Under the pieces are notes generated by a model that was given only the letters and a program-made list of their open reading frames with translations, was not told where the DNA came from and ran no database searches. From assembly GCA_015489185.1 (NCBI GenBank), contig WGAE01000047.1, positions 1 through 20,520 on the forward strand: 20,520 nt of DNA, written 5' to 3'. The translations under genes were made by a program, and so were the position numbers. This document shows, piece after piece, positions 6,909 to 14,122 of the stretch (its first letter is position 1; each line of letters begins with the position of its first letter). The stretch comes from Campylobacterales bacterium. GTDB lineage: Bacteria > Campylobacterota > Campylobacteria > Campylobacterales > QNZT01.

Positions 6909-8146
6909 AGTACCATCTCATCCGTTTCAAGAAATGCAGCGACTTCGTCGTCATAATAGGCGCCGATACCGCTGCATCCAAGCCCCAGATAACTGCTAAC
7001 CAGATAGAGCCTGTGTCCGATATGCCCCGCCTTCTGATACGCAGGCTGATAATTTTCACTCCCGCTTGTCAGGAAAAAGGTCACCGCACTGTCACTTCCG
7101 AGCGCTTGTTCCAGACAAAGGTACCCCGCTTTTTGGCTGAAGTCACCCGCATTGCAAAGTTTGCCCTCACGATACAACCCGCTCTCCATCCCCTCCACAC
7201 GATTGACCACGTACCAGATCGTCACCGCTTCATCACAATCGCTCAAAATCGGTTTGCGCAGATTTTCGAGTATGATATCCAGCATCGCTTTGGAGATCGG
7301 TCGGCGATTGAAAGCGCGAATCGATCGTCTGGTATAGATCGCTTCGTCAAAACGCTTTTTGTCAAACATAAACCCTTCAAAGCGTGTCATCTTTTTGCAT
7401 CCATGCAGCGTCAGTGAATCCGCGTACGCCTCTTCAATGATCGGTGATCGTTCATAAACCGTACCTGCCGAAGGTAAACGCATATCAAGATACGCCGCCT
7501 CTTCCCGCTCCCAGGCGCCTACGACAGCAGCGGAAAGAAAAAACTCTCCTTCATGAAACCCGAACGCTTCATGAAGTGCCGGTTTATCGAACCGGTACCG
7601 CACATTCGCCGCAAAATCCTCCAGCCACGCACTCGCTTCGATCGTTCCCAGTCCGTGACCGGCATCGAGCAGGCAGTAGCGAAACGCCCGGTTTTTATAT
7701 TTCCACGAAGAGCGATAGTAGATTGTCGAAAGCAAAAAGAGAAATCCTCTGATTTTGCGCTTATCCGCAAAATGGACTTCGACACCCTCTTCCGCACCCA
7801 GTCTGTAGAGCAGTTTCACCGCCGAGTTTGCGACATCAAAATGCCAGATACCATCTTCAAACCCCTCGACATCCCGTGTCTGAAAATAGAACTCCACCGG
7901 ATAGAGCGCTCCGGCGCTTGGAATCGTCCGCAGATAGTATTCGACACCCGGATAGACCTTTTTGGCGGTAATCCCGCCGATACGATAGAGCATACGGTGC
8001 AAAGGTTTCGTATCGTCGAGTTTAACCATCCGTAGAAAGCGATTGTAGATTTTAAACGGTGAGGGCTGCTTCTCCCAGTCAATGCGGTTTGGATGGTATC
8101 GCACCGAAAAGTAAGAGTGCTTCGTCGCTTCATGATAGGTGAACAT
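6884..8146 (-). CDS. SagB/ThcOx-type flavin dehydrogenase (tandem nitroreductase fold)
   Basis: 420 aa. Two nitroreductase-like domains in tandem: the first (about 40-245) with YLRTIPSAGALYPVE (71-85) and DAGHGLGT (161-168), the second (about 262-420) with YTRRSIRAFNRRPI (271-284) and an AGHIGHRL...GLGCSGIGAYY segment (373-398). This matches SagB-type dehydrogenases, FMN enzymes that oxidise azolines to azoles in peptide natural products, although many members stand outside such clusters. No YcaO cyclodehydratase or precursor peptide is in the window, so the substrate is unknown. The ATG directly follows the TAA of the phosphoribosyltransferase gene (TAAATG), with AAAAGGTG just upstream. It is the last gene of the five-gene operon. 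Confidence 0.82.
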   Translation of the reverse strand: MFTYHEATKHSYFSVRYHPNRIDWEKQPSPFKIYNRFLRMVKLDDTKPLHRMLYRIGGITAKKVYPGVEYYLRTIPSAGALYPVEFYFQTRDVEGFEDGIWHFDVANSAVKLLYRLGAEEGVEVHFADKRKIRGFLFLLSTIYYRSSWKYKNRAFRYCLLDAGHGLGTIEASAWLEDFAANVRYRFDKPALHEAFGFHEGEFFLSAAVVGAWEREEAAYLDMRLPSAGTVYERSPIIEEAYADSLTLHGCKKMTRFEGFMFDKKRFDEAIYTRRSIRAFNRRPISKAMLDIILENLRKPILSDCDEAVTIWYVVNRVEGMESGLYREGKLCNAGDFSQKAGYLCLEQALGSDSAVTFFLTSGSENYQPAYQKAGHIGHRLYLVSSYLGLGCSGIGAYYDDEVAAFLETDEMVLYALAIGN

Positions 8147-8800
8147 TTACACCTTTTCCCGTGCGGTTTTGTGCACTTCCCACGCTTTCATGATCTCCAG
8201 AACCTCTTCGTCGCTGACATCGTACCAGTTGGCGTAAACCGAAGCGACGGCGTGAAAATCGGGCGGTGTCTGTAAAATGACCACATCGTCTACAATCTGT
8301 GCCAGTTGCTGTTTGACACGGCTATTTGTTACCGGTGCCGCGACGATGATTTTTGCGGCATTGTGGTTTTTACAGTAAGAGATTGCCGCGTGCATTGTCG
8401 ATCCCATCGCGATACCGTCATCGACCAAAATCACGGTTCTGCCTTCGATCGGGATCAACGACCTGCCGCCGCGCAGTCTCTTGATACGCCGTTTGATCTC
8501 CTCCTGTTGTTGCCTGATAATCCGGTGAATCGTCGCTTCGTCAAGATACCACGCCGCCTCTTTGATGATATAGAGCGACCCGTCTTCCGCAATCGCACCG
8601 AATCCCGACTCCGGATTGTCCGGGAAGGGAAGTTTTCGGGCGATCAAAAGGTCAAAGTCGGCATCCAGTGCCTTTGCCACTTCAAACCCGAGCTCCGCAC
8701 CGCCGCGCGGAATCGCGAGTACAACAGGATGCTCTTTTTTGTATTTCATGAGTGCCTGTGCGAGATATTGTCCCGCCTCTTTTCTGTCACGATAGACCAT
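8147..8800 (-). CDS. Phosphoribosyltransferase-fold protein (COG1926 type)
   Basis: 217 aa. The N-terminal YRDRKEAGQYLAQAL (3-17) and LAIPRGGAELGFEVA (28-42), ARKLPFPDNPESGFGA (54-69), and the PRPP loop VILVDDGIAMGSTM (123-136) match the predicted phosphoribosyltransferases of COG1926. The acidic pair in the loop (D127, D128) and the following GST indicate an intact PRPP-binding site. The natural substrate of this family is unsettled. The start has a strong GGGAGG site five to six bases upstream, inside the end of the MFS gene, which it overlaps by 14 bases. Confidence 0.85.
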   Translation of the reverse strand: MVYRDRKEAGQYLAQALMKYKKEHPVVLAIPRGGAELGFEVAKALDADFDLLIARKLPFPDNPESGFGAIAEDGSLYIIKEAAWYLDEATIHRIIRQQQEEIKRRIKRLRGGRSLIPIEGRTVILVDDGIAMGSTMHAAISYCKNHNAAKIIVAAPVTNSRVKQQLAQIVDDVVILQTPPDFHAVASVYANWYDVSDEEVLEIMKAWEVHKTAREKV

Positions 8801-9953
8801 CTTCCACCTCCCGTTTGGATACGATCAGATAAACCAAAAATACTAAAACCGTTCCGCCCAGCGCCAGCAAAAGGGCATCGTGCATCCCCAGATACTCCCA
8901 GACGTACCCGCTTACAAGCGCCCCGATCGCACCGAAAAGCGCAACACCCGCATAAAAAATACCGTAGACCGAACCGCGATTTGTCGCATAACGTGCGATG
9001 TATGCCCGGTTTGCGTTGAGTGAGGTGACGGTAAAGATTCCCAAAAACGCATAGGCAAGCCAGATCGATACCCGACTCCCCTCCAGCAACAGCAGTTGCG
9101 CAACCACACCGCCAAGATAAGCCGCCGCCAGCAGATAACGCACGCCGAAACGGTCAATCAGTTTACCCACCGGATAGCTGATGAGTGTCTGTGTAGCGGT
9201 TGAAACGACAAAAAGCAGCGGGATCATGAAAGTTTCAAACCCGGCGCTTTTCGCCCGCATCGTAAAAAAGGCGTCGCTGAAAACAAAGAGGACGAACAGA
9301 AAGTAGAAAAAGAGCATCTTCACCACCCGTTTGTCCGCTCCCGTTACATGAAACGAATACCCGACATCTCTGCTTTTGGGTGCATCTTTGACAAGAAAAA
9401 GGACGATCACCACACCGATCAGTCCCGGCACAATCGTCGCCAGGAAGATATTGCGAATCACCGCCTCACCCTGACCCAGATAGTAGAGCAGCAAAAAACC
9501 GAGGATCGTTCCGCTCAACTCTCCGCCGATGTCCATCGTCTTGTGAAAGCCGAAGGTTTTCCCCTCCTCTTTTTTCTTCGCATAAACAGAGATCAGCAGA
9601 TCTTTGGGCGCCGAACGCACCCCTTTCCCCAGCCGTTCCAGTCCTTTGAGCAGTGCGACACTTTTGTAACTATGCGAAAACGCGATCAGCGGTTTACTGA
9701 CGGCAGAGAGCAGATAGCCGCTGACGACAAGCGGCTTGACGATGCCGTAACGATCACTGATATAGCCTGAGAGCAAACGTAGCGCGTACGACACGAACGT
9801 CGCCACCGCCACAATAAATCCCAGCTTGTCATACCCTTCATGAAGGATACTCACGACAAATATGGGTAATATCGGATTGACCATCGCCGATGCCATATCG
9901 GTAAAAAAACTGACCCAACCGAGCCAGACGATATTTTTGTCGATATCTTTCAC
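8787..9953 (-). CDS. Major facilitator superfamily transporter
   Basis: 388 aa, about twelve hydrophobic helices, the standard length for a compact MFS permease of the inner membrane. The motif-A loop between helices 2 and 3 reads SGYISDRYGIVKPL (62-75), and a pseudo-repeat (YPVGKLIDRFGVRYLL) marks the second half. The substrate cannot be inferred from sequence. The start is a GTG whose GTGA overlaps the TGA of the UbiB gene by four bases, with AGGGG seven bases upstream: translational coupling in the five-gene operon. Confidence 0.87.
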   Translation of the reverse strand: MKDIDKNIVWLGWVSFFTDMASAMVNPILPIFVVSILHEGYDKLGFIVAVATFVSYALRLLSGYISDRYGIVKPLVVSGYLLSAVSKPLIAFSHSYKSVALLKGLERLGKGVRSAPKDLLISVYAKKKEEGKTFGFHKTMDIGGELSGTILGFLLLYYLGQGEAVIRNIFLATIVPGLIGVVIVLFLVKDAPKSRDVGYSFHVTGADKRVVKMLFFYFLFVLFVFSDAFFTMRAKSAGFETFMIPLLFVVSTATQTLISYPVGKLIDRFGVRYLLAAAYLGGVVAQLLLLEGSRVSIWLAYAFLGIFTVTSLNANRAYIARYATNRGSVYGIFYAGVALFGAIGALVSGYVWEYLGMHDALLLALGGTVLVFLVYLIVSKREVEDGLS

Positions 9954-11614
9954 AGTTTACCCCTTCTGTAAATCGAAACGATCAACACCACGCCCATCAA
10001 AAAGGCAAACATAAACCCGATCAGACCAAGCACCGGAATACCGAAAAAAAGCGGCGGGATCTTCGCAAATGAGAGCAGTGACGATCCCATCAGCACCGCG
10101 GCGATGATCACGGCAATCGAGAGGCGGTTGAAGGACTTTTCAATCGACTGCTCCAGCGCCTCCAGCCCCACGTGTTCGAACTCCATTTTAAAGGTTCCGT
10201 TTTTGAGCTTTTCGACCAGTTGACGCATATCGTCTGGAAAATCGGACACGAAATCGGAAACATCTTTGGGAATCTCGCCCACTTTTCCCAACATCGCTCC
10301 GAAAGAGCGGCTGTTTTTATAAAAGCGCATCACAAACGGACGAATCTCTTCCGCCGCATTGAAATCGGGATCGAGCTGTTTGCCGACCCCCTCGATCGTA
10401 ATGAGCGCTTTGGTCAGCAGGTAATTATCTTCACGAAAATAGACCTGGTAGCGACTCATCAACGCTATCATATCGTTGAGCATATTTTGAATCGAAATAT
10501 CTTTCAACGCCCCGTAAAAATAGGTCGAAATGATATCGCCCATATCTTTACAAAAGGCGTCGACGTTGATATTTTCATCTTTGATTTTTGCCAGCTTGAG
10601 CAGATTGTACGCCGCTTTTTCCTCCTCATTTTTGACAATATAGTAGATCAAATCGACAAAATAACGCTGATCCTTTTCCGAGATACGCCCCATCATCCCA
10701 AAATCGATAAAAGCGATCCTGCCGTCGGCAAGTGCGAAAATATTGCCCGGATGTGGATCGGCGTGAAAGAAACGGTGCACGAAGATCTGTTCACTGAGAA
10801 GATCAAACCCGTGCTTTGCCACCAGATGCGTCTCGATCCCCGCTTCCTGCAATGCCGCGGTATCCGATACTTTGATTCCCTCGATAAACTCCATCGTCAG
10901 GACACGGCGTGTCGTCAGCGACTCGTAGAGCGTCGGCACTTTGATATGCGGATTGTTTTCGAAGTTTTTGGCAAATCGTTTGAGGTTGAGCGCTTCGATA
11001 TTGAAATCAAGCTCTTTTTTGATCGTCTTTTCGAACTCGTCGATAATCATATCGGCATCGTCAATACCGTACTCTCTGAGCCGATCTTTCAAAAAAGAGG
11101 CGATTTGACGCATAATAGCAATATCGGAAGCGATCGTGCGTGTGATATCCGGTTTTTGTACTTTAACCGCAACCGCGCTTCCATCCGGCAAAAAGGCTTT
11201 GTAGACCTGCCCCAGCGACGCCGAAGCGACCAGTTCCATCTCCCCTGCAAAAATCTCGCCGACCGGCTTACCGAACTCTTCGAGAAAAACCTGTTCTATC
11301 TCGGAAAAAGGAATCGGAGAGACCTCATCCTGAAGTTTGGAAAAGGCGTTTGCCAGCTCCAGAGGTATCAGATCCGGACGTGTTGAGAGAATCTGAGCAA
11401 ATTTAATAAACGTCGGACCAAGCTCCTCAACTGTTTTCTTGATCCGCTCACTACGGCTTAAGTGTAGTATCTCTTCGTTGATTTTCGTAAAAGGTATGCG
11501 AATATGCTTCTCAACCTCCAGCGCAACGACCAGATTGTCAAATCCGTTGCGCAAAAGTACCGAAACAATCTGCTGGTATCGTTCGAGTTGTCTGAATGTC
11601 TGCCATACCTTCAT
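9950..11614 (-). CDS. ABC1/UbiB-family atypical kinase
   Basis: 554 aa. An atypical protein-kinase-like ATPase of the AarF/ABC1/UbiB family. The N-terminal family signature is present as ELGPTFIKFAQILSTRPDL (64-82), so the usual KxGQ reads K71-F-A-Q74. The A-rich loop is ASASLGQVY (130-138), the conserved lysine K151 lies in VAVKVQ, the catalytic region is HADPHPGN (284-291), and the metal-binding motif is D304-F-G. Two C-terminal membrane helices (about 495-520 and 525-550) anchor it, as in UbiB. Family members support ubiquinone synthesis, but the nearby mqnA points to menaquinone, so its client is uncertain. The gene is nine bases after the phasin-like gene and has no clear Shine-Dalgarno, suggesting coupled translation. 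Confidence 0.92.
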   Translation of the reverse strand: MKVWQTFRQLERYQQIVSVLLRNGFDNLVVALEVEKHIRIPFTKINEEILHLSRSERIKKTVEELGPTFIKFAQILSTRPDLIPLELANAFSKLQDEVSPIPFSEIEQVFLEEFGKPVGEIFAGEMELVASASLGQVYKAFLPDGSAVAVKVQKPDITRTIASDIAIMRQIASFLKDRLREYGIDDADMIIDEFEKTIKKELDFNIEALNLKRFAKNFENNPHIKVPTLYESLTTRRVLTMEFIEGIKVSDTAALQEAGIETHLVAKHGFDLLSEQIFVHRFFHADPHPGNIFALADGRIAFIDFGMMGRISEKDQRYFVDLIYYIVKNEEEKAAYNLLKLAKIKDENINVDAFCKDMGDIISTYFYGALKDISIQNMLNDMIALMSRYQVYFREDNYLLTKALITIEGVGKQLDPDFNAAEEIRPFVMRFYKNSRSFGAMLGKVGEIPKDVSDFVSDFPDDMRQLVEKLKNGTFKMEFEHVGLEALEQSIEKSFNRLSIAVIIAAVLMGSSLLSFAKIPPLFFGIPVLGLIGFMFAFLMGVVLIVSIYRRGKL

Positions 11615-11623
11615 GAAAGAGAC

Positions 11624-11929
11624 TTATTTTTTCTCTTCGATCGCCTTTTTCAAAGCGGTGATCTCCCGTCTGAGCGACGCGATATCCTCTTTGGTCGCCA
11701 GACCCATCTCTTTGAGCTGTTTGTGAATCTCCTCCTTGATCTTTTTGTCCGCCTCTTCAGACTTCTCGCTGATCTCTTTTTTCAGCTTCTCCATAAACGC
11801 TTCACCCTGCTCTTTGGAGATCTCGCCTTGTTTGATCGATTCATCGATCAGTTTTTCCACTTTCTCTTTGGCGATAAACATCGCACCAAGTCCCATTTTC
11901 AGCAAATCCTGCGGTGTGATTTTTTCCAT
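11624..11929 (-). CDS. Phasin-like coiled-coil protein
   Basis: 101 aa, very rich in Lys and Glu. The N-terminus MEKITPQDLLKMGLGAMFIA is followed by a long amphipathic helix and a C-terminal heptad pattern (IASLRREITALKKAI), as in the short phasin-superfamily proteins annotated as polyhydroxyalkanoate-granule regulators (COG3937 type). No PHA synthase is visible here, so a granule role is unproven; a scaffold or membrane-surface partner of the adjacent ABC1 kinase is an alternative (inference). The start is firm: AAGGAG (11941-11936) is six bases upstream and a full promoter lies about 40 bases before it. First gene of the five-gene operon. Confidence 0.75.
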   Translation of the reverse strand: MEKITPQDLLKMGLGAMFIAKEKVEKLIDESIKQGEISKEQGEAFMEKLKKEISEKSEEADKKIKEEIHKQLKEMGLATKEDIASLRREITALKKAIEEKK

Positions 11930-11967
11930 GCCCTTCTCCTTCGCAACAAAACTTTAAATATATTTGT

Positions 11968-11997
11968 ATTATACAACCTTTAGTGAGGTGATGTCAA
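11968..11997 (-). promoter_or_regulatory. Sigma-70 promoter of the phasin-UbiB-MFS-PRT-SagB operon
   Basis: On the minus strand TTGACA (11997-11992) and TATAAT (11973-11968) are both perfect consensus hexamers, separated by 18 bases. They lie 39 bases before the phasin-like ATG. It is the only promoter in the window with a perfect -35, which suggests strong constitutive expression of this operon. Confidence 0.8.
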
Positions 11998-12024
11998 ACT
12001 GTTTTCTGAAGGAATTTGCAAGAT

Positions 12025-13200
12025 TTAATGTTTAAGCACACGATTGCCGCCCGTTTTTTTGACCCGGTACATTGCACGGTCTGCGGCTTTGATCAATTCA
12101 TGACGTGTTTTTCCGTCTTTTGGAAATGTCGCGACTCCAACCGATATGGTTGAAACGACAAAAGCTCCGGCAACTTCAAAAGGCTCTTCAAATAATTGGC
12201 GTATTCTCTCAAGTACCGCTTTGTTACCGTTAAGGTTTCTGTCATGATGAAACAAAATCAAAAACTCGTCACCGCCCAGTCTGCCGATCTGATCCACTTC
12301 ACGCAAATGGGTGCGGAGCCTGTGTACCATCTCCCTTAACAGCTTGTCTCCGGCATCATGTCCGTAGGTATCGTTGATCGTTTTAAAATTGTCTAAATCG
12401 AGCAGTGCAATACTAAACGATACTTCGTCTCTTTTCGCGGCGGCAATTGCCAAATCGAGCGATTTTTCGATACTGCGTCGATTTTGCACTCCGGTAAGCG
12501 AATCGAGATAGGCCATTTCATGAAGTTTTTGCATCTGATTTTTGACCGTATCACGCAAATCCGCAATCTCTGCGACAATCGTATCGGGTAATTTCTGCGA
12601 CACCCCCTGTACATATCGGTTGAGTTGCAAAACAGGCTTAACAACATTGTAGTACAAAAACAGATAAAAAAGCACCAAAACAGCCATAAAGAGCGCCGGG
12701 ATGTAGTACATCACCTGACGCATATCCGACAGGATATCGGCAACATAAACTTTGTCCAGGCGCGCATAGAGACGGCAGGGAAGACGTTTCAGACCATCCA
12801 AACAATACACATTCATAAAAACAGCATCCGTTTGTGCGATATTTTCCGGTGTCAGATCTCGCAACGATAAAATATGCTCAGCAGGTAGTCTCCGTTTCCC
12901 ATGTGCGTAATCTGTCGTTAAAAGTATTGTACCGTTCGTATCGATCAAATAGAGATCGGCAATCTCTTTGCTACTGGCGTCGGTTCGATCAAAAACGATA
13001 TGCAAATTTTCCCGACCGTCGCCGTTAAGATAGTTCTCGACATGAAACGAAAGACGATAGAGCGTTTGACGTACCGAATCGATCAACAAGGTATCGACCT
13101 GATGTCTGACATACCGTTCATAGAATACAAACTGAAACAGAGCAATCGACATCACAGTAAGAAGCATAAACAGATTGATCGTCCGAAATCGCCATCTCAT
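12025..13200 (-). CDS. Membrane-bound diguanylate cyclase (GGDEF)
   Basis: 391 aa with the ATG at 13200, which overlaps the TGA of the binding-protein gene as ATGA; a longer frame from 13287 would sit deep inside that gene. Helix 1 is at about 7-27 and helix 2 at about 164-185, enclosing a periplasmic sensory domain of about 135 residues with three cysteines or fewer. A short linker leads to the GGDEF domain (about 228-391), with YLDSLTGVQNRR (231-242), LLDLDNFKTIND (266-277) and an intact GGDEF (309-313). An R300-E-V-D303 inhibitory site lies five residues ahead of it, so product inhibition by c-di-GMP is expected. It should make c-di-GMP under control of its periplasmic domain, probably through the coupled binding protein. 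Confidence 0.9.
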   Translation of the reverse strand: MRWRFRTINLFMLLTVMSIALFQFVFYERYVRHQVDTLLIDSVRQTLYRLSFHVENYLNGDGRENLHIVFDRTDASSKEIADLYLIDTNGTILLTTDYAHGKRRLPAEHILSLRDLTPENIAQTDAVFMNVYCLDGLKRLPCRLYARLDKVYVADILSDMRQVMYYIPALFMAVLVLFYLFLYYNVVKPVLQLNRYVQGVSQKLPDTIVAEIADLRDTVKNQMQKLHEMAYLDSLTGVQNRRSIEKSLDLAIAAAKRDEVSFSIALLDLDNFKTINDTYGHDAGDKLLREMVHRLRTHLREVDQIGRLGGDEFLILFHHDRNLNGNKAVLERIRQLFEEPFEVAGAFVVSTISVGVATFPKDGKTRHELIKAADRAMYRVKKTGGNRVLKH

Positions 13201-14093
13201 CGCACAGGCTCTCTGAGATATTTTACAGACAGATTCTGTCGTTGCAGTTGTGCGAGTAACGGCTGTGATCTGTCGGCATAAATCCACTCGATACGACCGA
13301 GTGCATCGAGAAACGCTTCATAACCCTCCTGTTGCAAATAGTGCTTGACATATGTGTAATATCGCTTCGGATCTTTGCGCAAATCTTTCAGAGCCTTAGC
13401 CAGCAACCGATTCAGCGCGTTGATCTCATCCGCATACTTCTTCAAAACGGCTTTATCGCCATAAATCGCATCGAATATTTGAAACCGGGATGCCAGTGCT
13501 TTGCTGTCGGCAACGATTTTATATCCCCTCTGTTTCAAAGATAAATCGTACGGCGCATAGGTCACGATAAGCACCGGGTTCTCTTTCATTGGTAATTTAC
13601 TGATCGATTCAGGGTCGAGATTGTACACAGAGAGTTTTGCGATATCGATCCCGCTATATTTCAAAAACGCACGCAAAAGTTCGGAATTGACACTATCGAC
13701 CTCCAAATAGGCATCGATCTTTTGTTCAGATCGCCTCAACTCCTCGACGGAACGATTGGACATCACTACATCACCGCCTGTGGAACGATCGAGCAACATT
13801 AACGGATAGAGTTCCGAATGCAGACTTTTCATACGGTGATATTCATATTGCGTTCCGGTAAAAAGATCGACATTACCCACGGCATACAATTGCATATTTT
13901 CATGAAGTGATACGACATTGACCAGTTCAATATTATTCTCTTTGAGCCATCCTCGCTCTTTGAGATAAAAAAGCGGCGTATACCCGATCCAGAGATTGGC
14001 ACTGAGACGAAGCGGCTCTTTATGCGTCGTGCCGCACCCGGCCAATATAATCATCAATAACGAAAACAAAAAAGAAAACACTCTTGTCGTCAT
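13197..14093 (-). CDS. Periplasmic-binding lipoprotein of the SsuA/THI5 (NMT1) type
   Basis: 298 aa. A lipoprotein signal ends in LAGC with the lipidated Cys at residue 20. The mature part begins LRLSANLWIGYTPLFYLKERGW, the usual start of aliphatic-sulfonate/nitrate/thiamine-precursor binding proteins of this superfamily, and the domain order fits through residue 298. GGAGAG (14107-14102) is eight bases upstream. No ABC permease or ATPase gene is nearby; instead the stop overlaps the start of a membrane diguanylate cyclase by four bases. It probably presents a ligand to that cyclase rather than to a transporter (inference), as NspS does for MbaA in Vibrio cholerae. The ligand cannot be assigned from sequence. 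Confidence 0.83.
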   Translation of the reverse strand: MTTRVFSFLFSLLMIILAGCGTTHKEPLRLSANLWIGYTPLFYLKERGWLKENNIELVNVVSLHENMQLYAVGNVDLFTGTQYEYHRMKSLHSELYPLMLLDRSTGGDVVMSNRSVEELRRSEQKIDAYLEVDSVNSELLRAFLKYSGIDIAKLSVYNLDPESISKLPMKENPVLIVTYAPYDLSLKQRGYKIVADSKALASRFQIFDAIYGDKAVLKKYADEINALNRLLAKALKDLRKDPKRYYTYVKHYLQQEGYEAFLDALGRIEWIYADRSQPLLAQLQRQNLSVKYLREPVR

Positions 14094-14122
14094 TGTATCA
14101 TCTCTCCGGATATCACAGAAAG

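Noticed and set aside
6884..8146. Azole-peptide (bacteriocin) biosynthesis cluster, suggested by the SagB-type gene
   Set aside because: No YcaO cyclodehydratase, precursor peptide or peptidase lies nearby; the neighbours are a phosphoribosyltransferase, a permease and a kinase.
10172..11386. Long plus-strand frame opposite the UbiB gene
   Set aside because: It is antisense to a clear kinase gene, is rich in His, Phe and Arg in the way of reverse-frame translations, and has no recognisable domain.
13201..13287. Upstream extension of the diguanylate cyclase by 29 residues
   Set aside because: It lies wholly inside the binding-protein gene and has no membrane or sensor feature; the ATGA overlap at 13200 is a typical coupled start.
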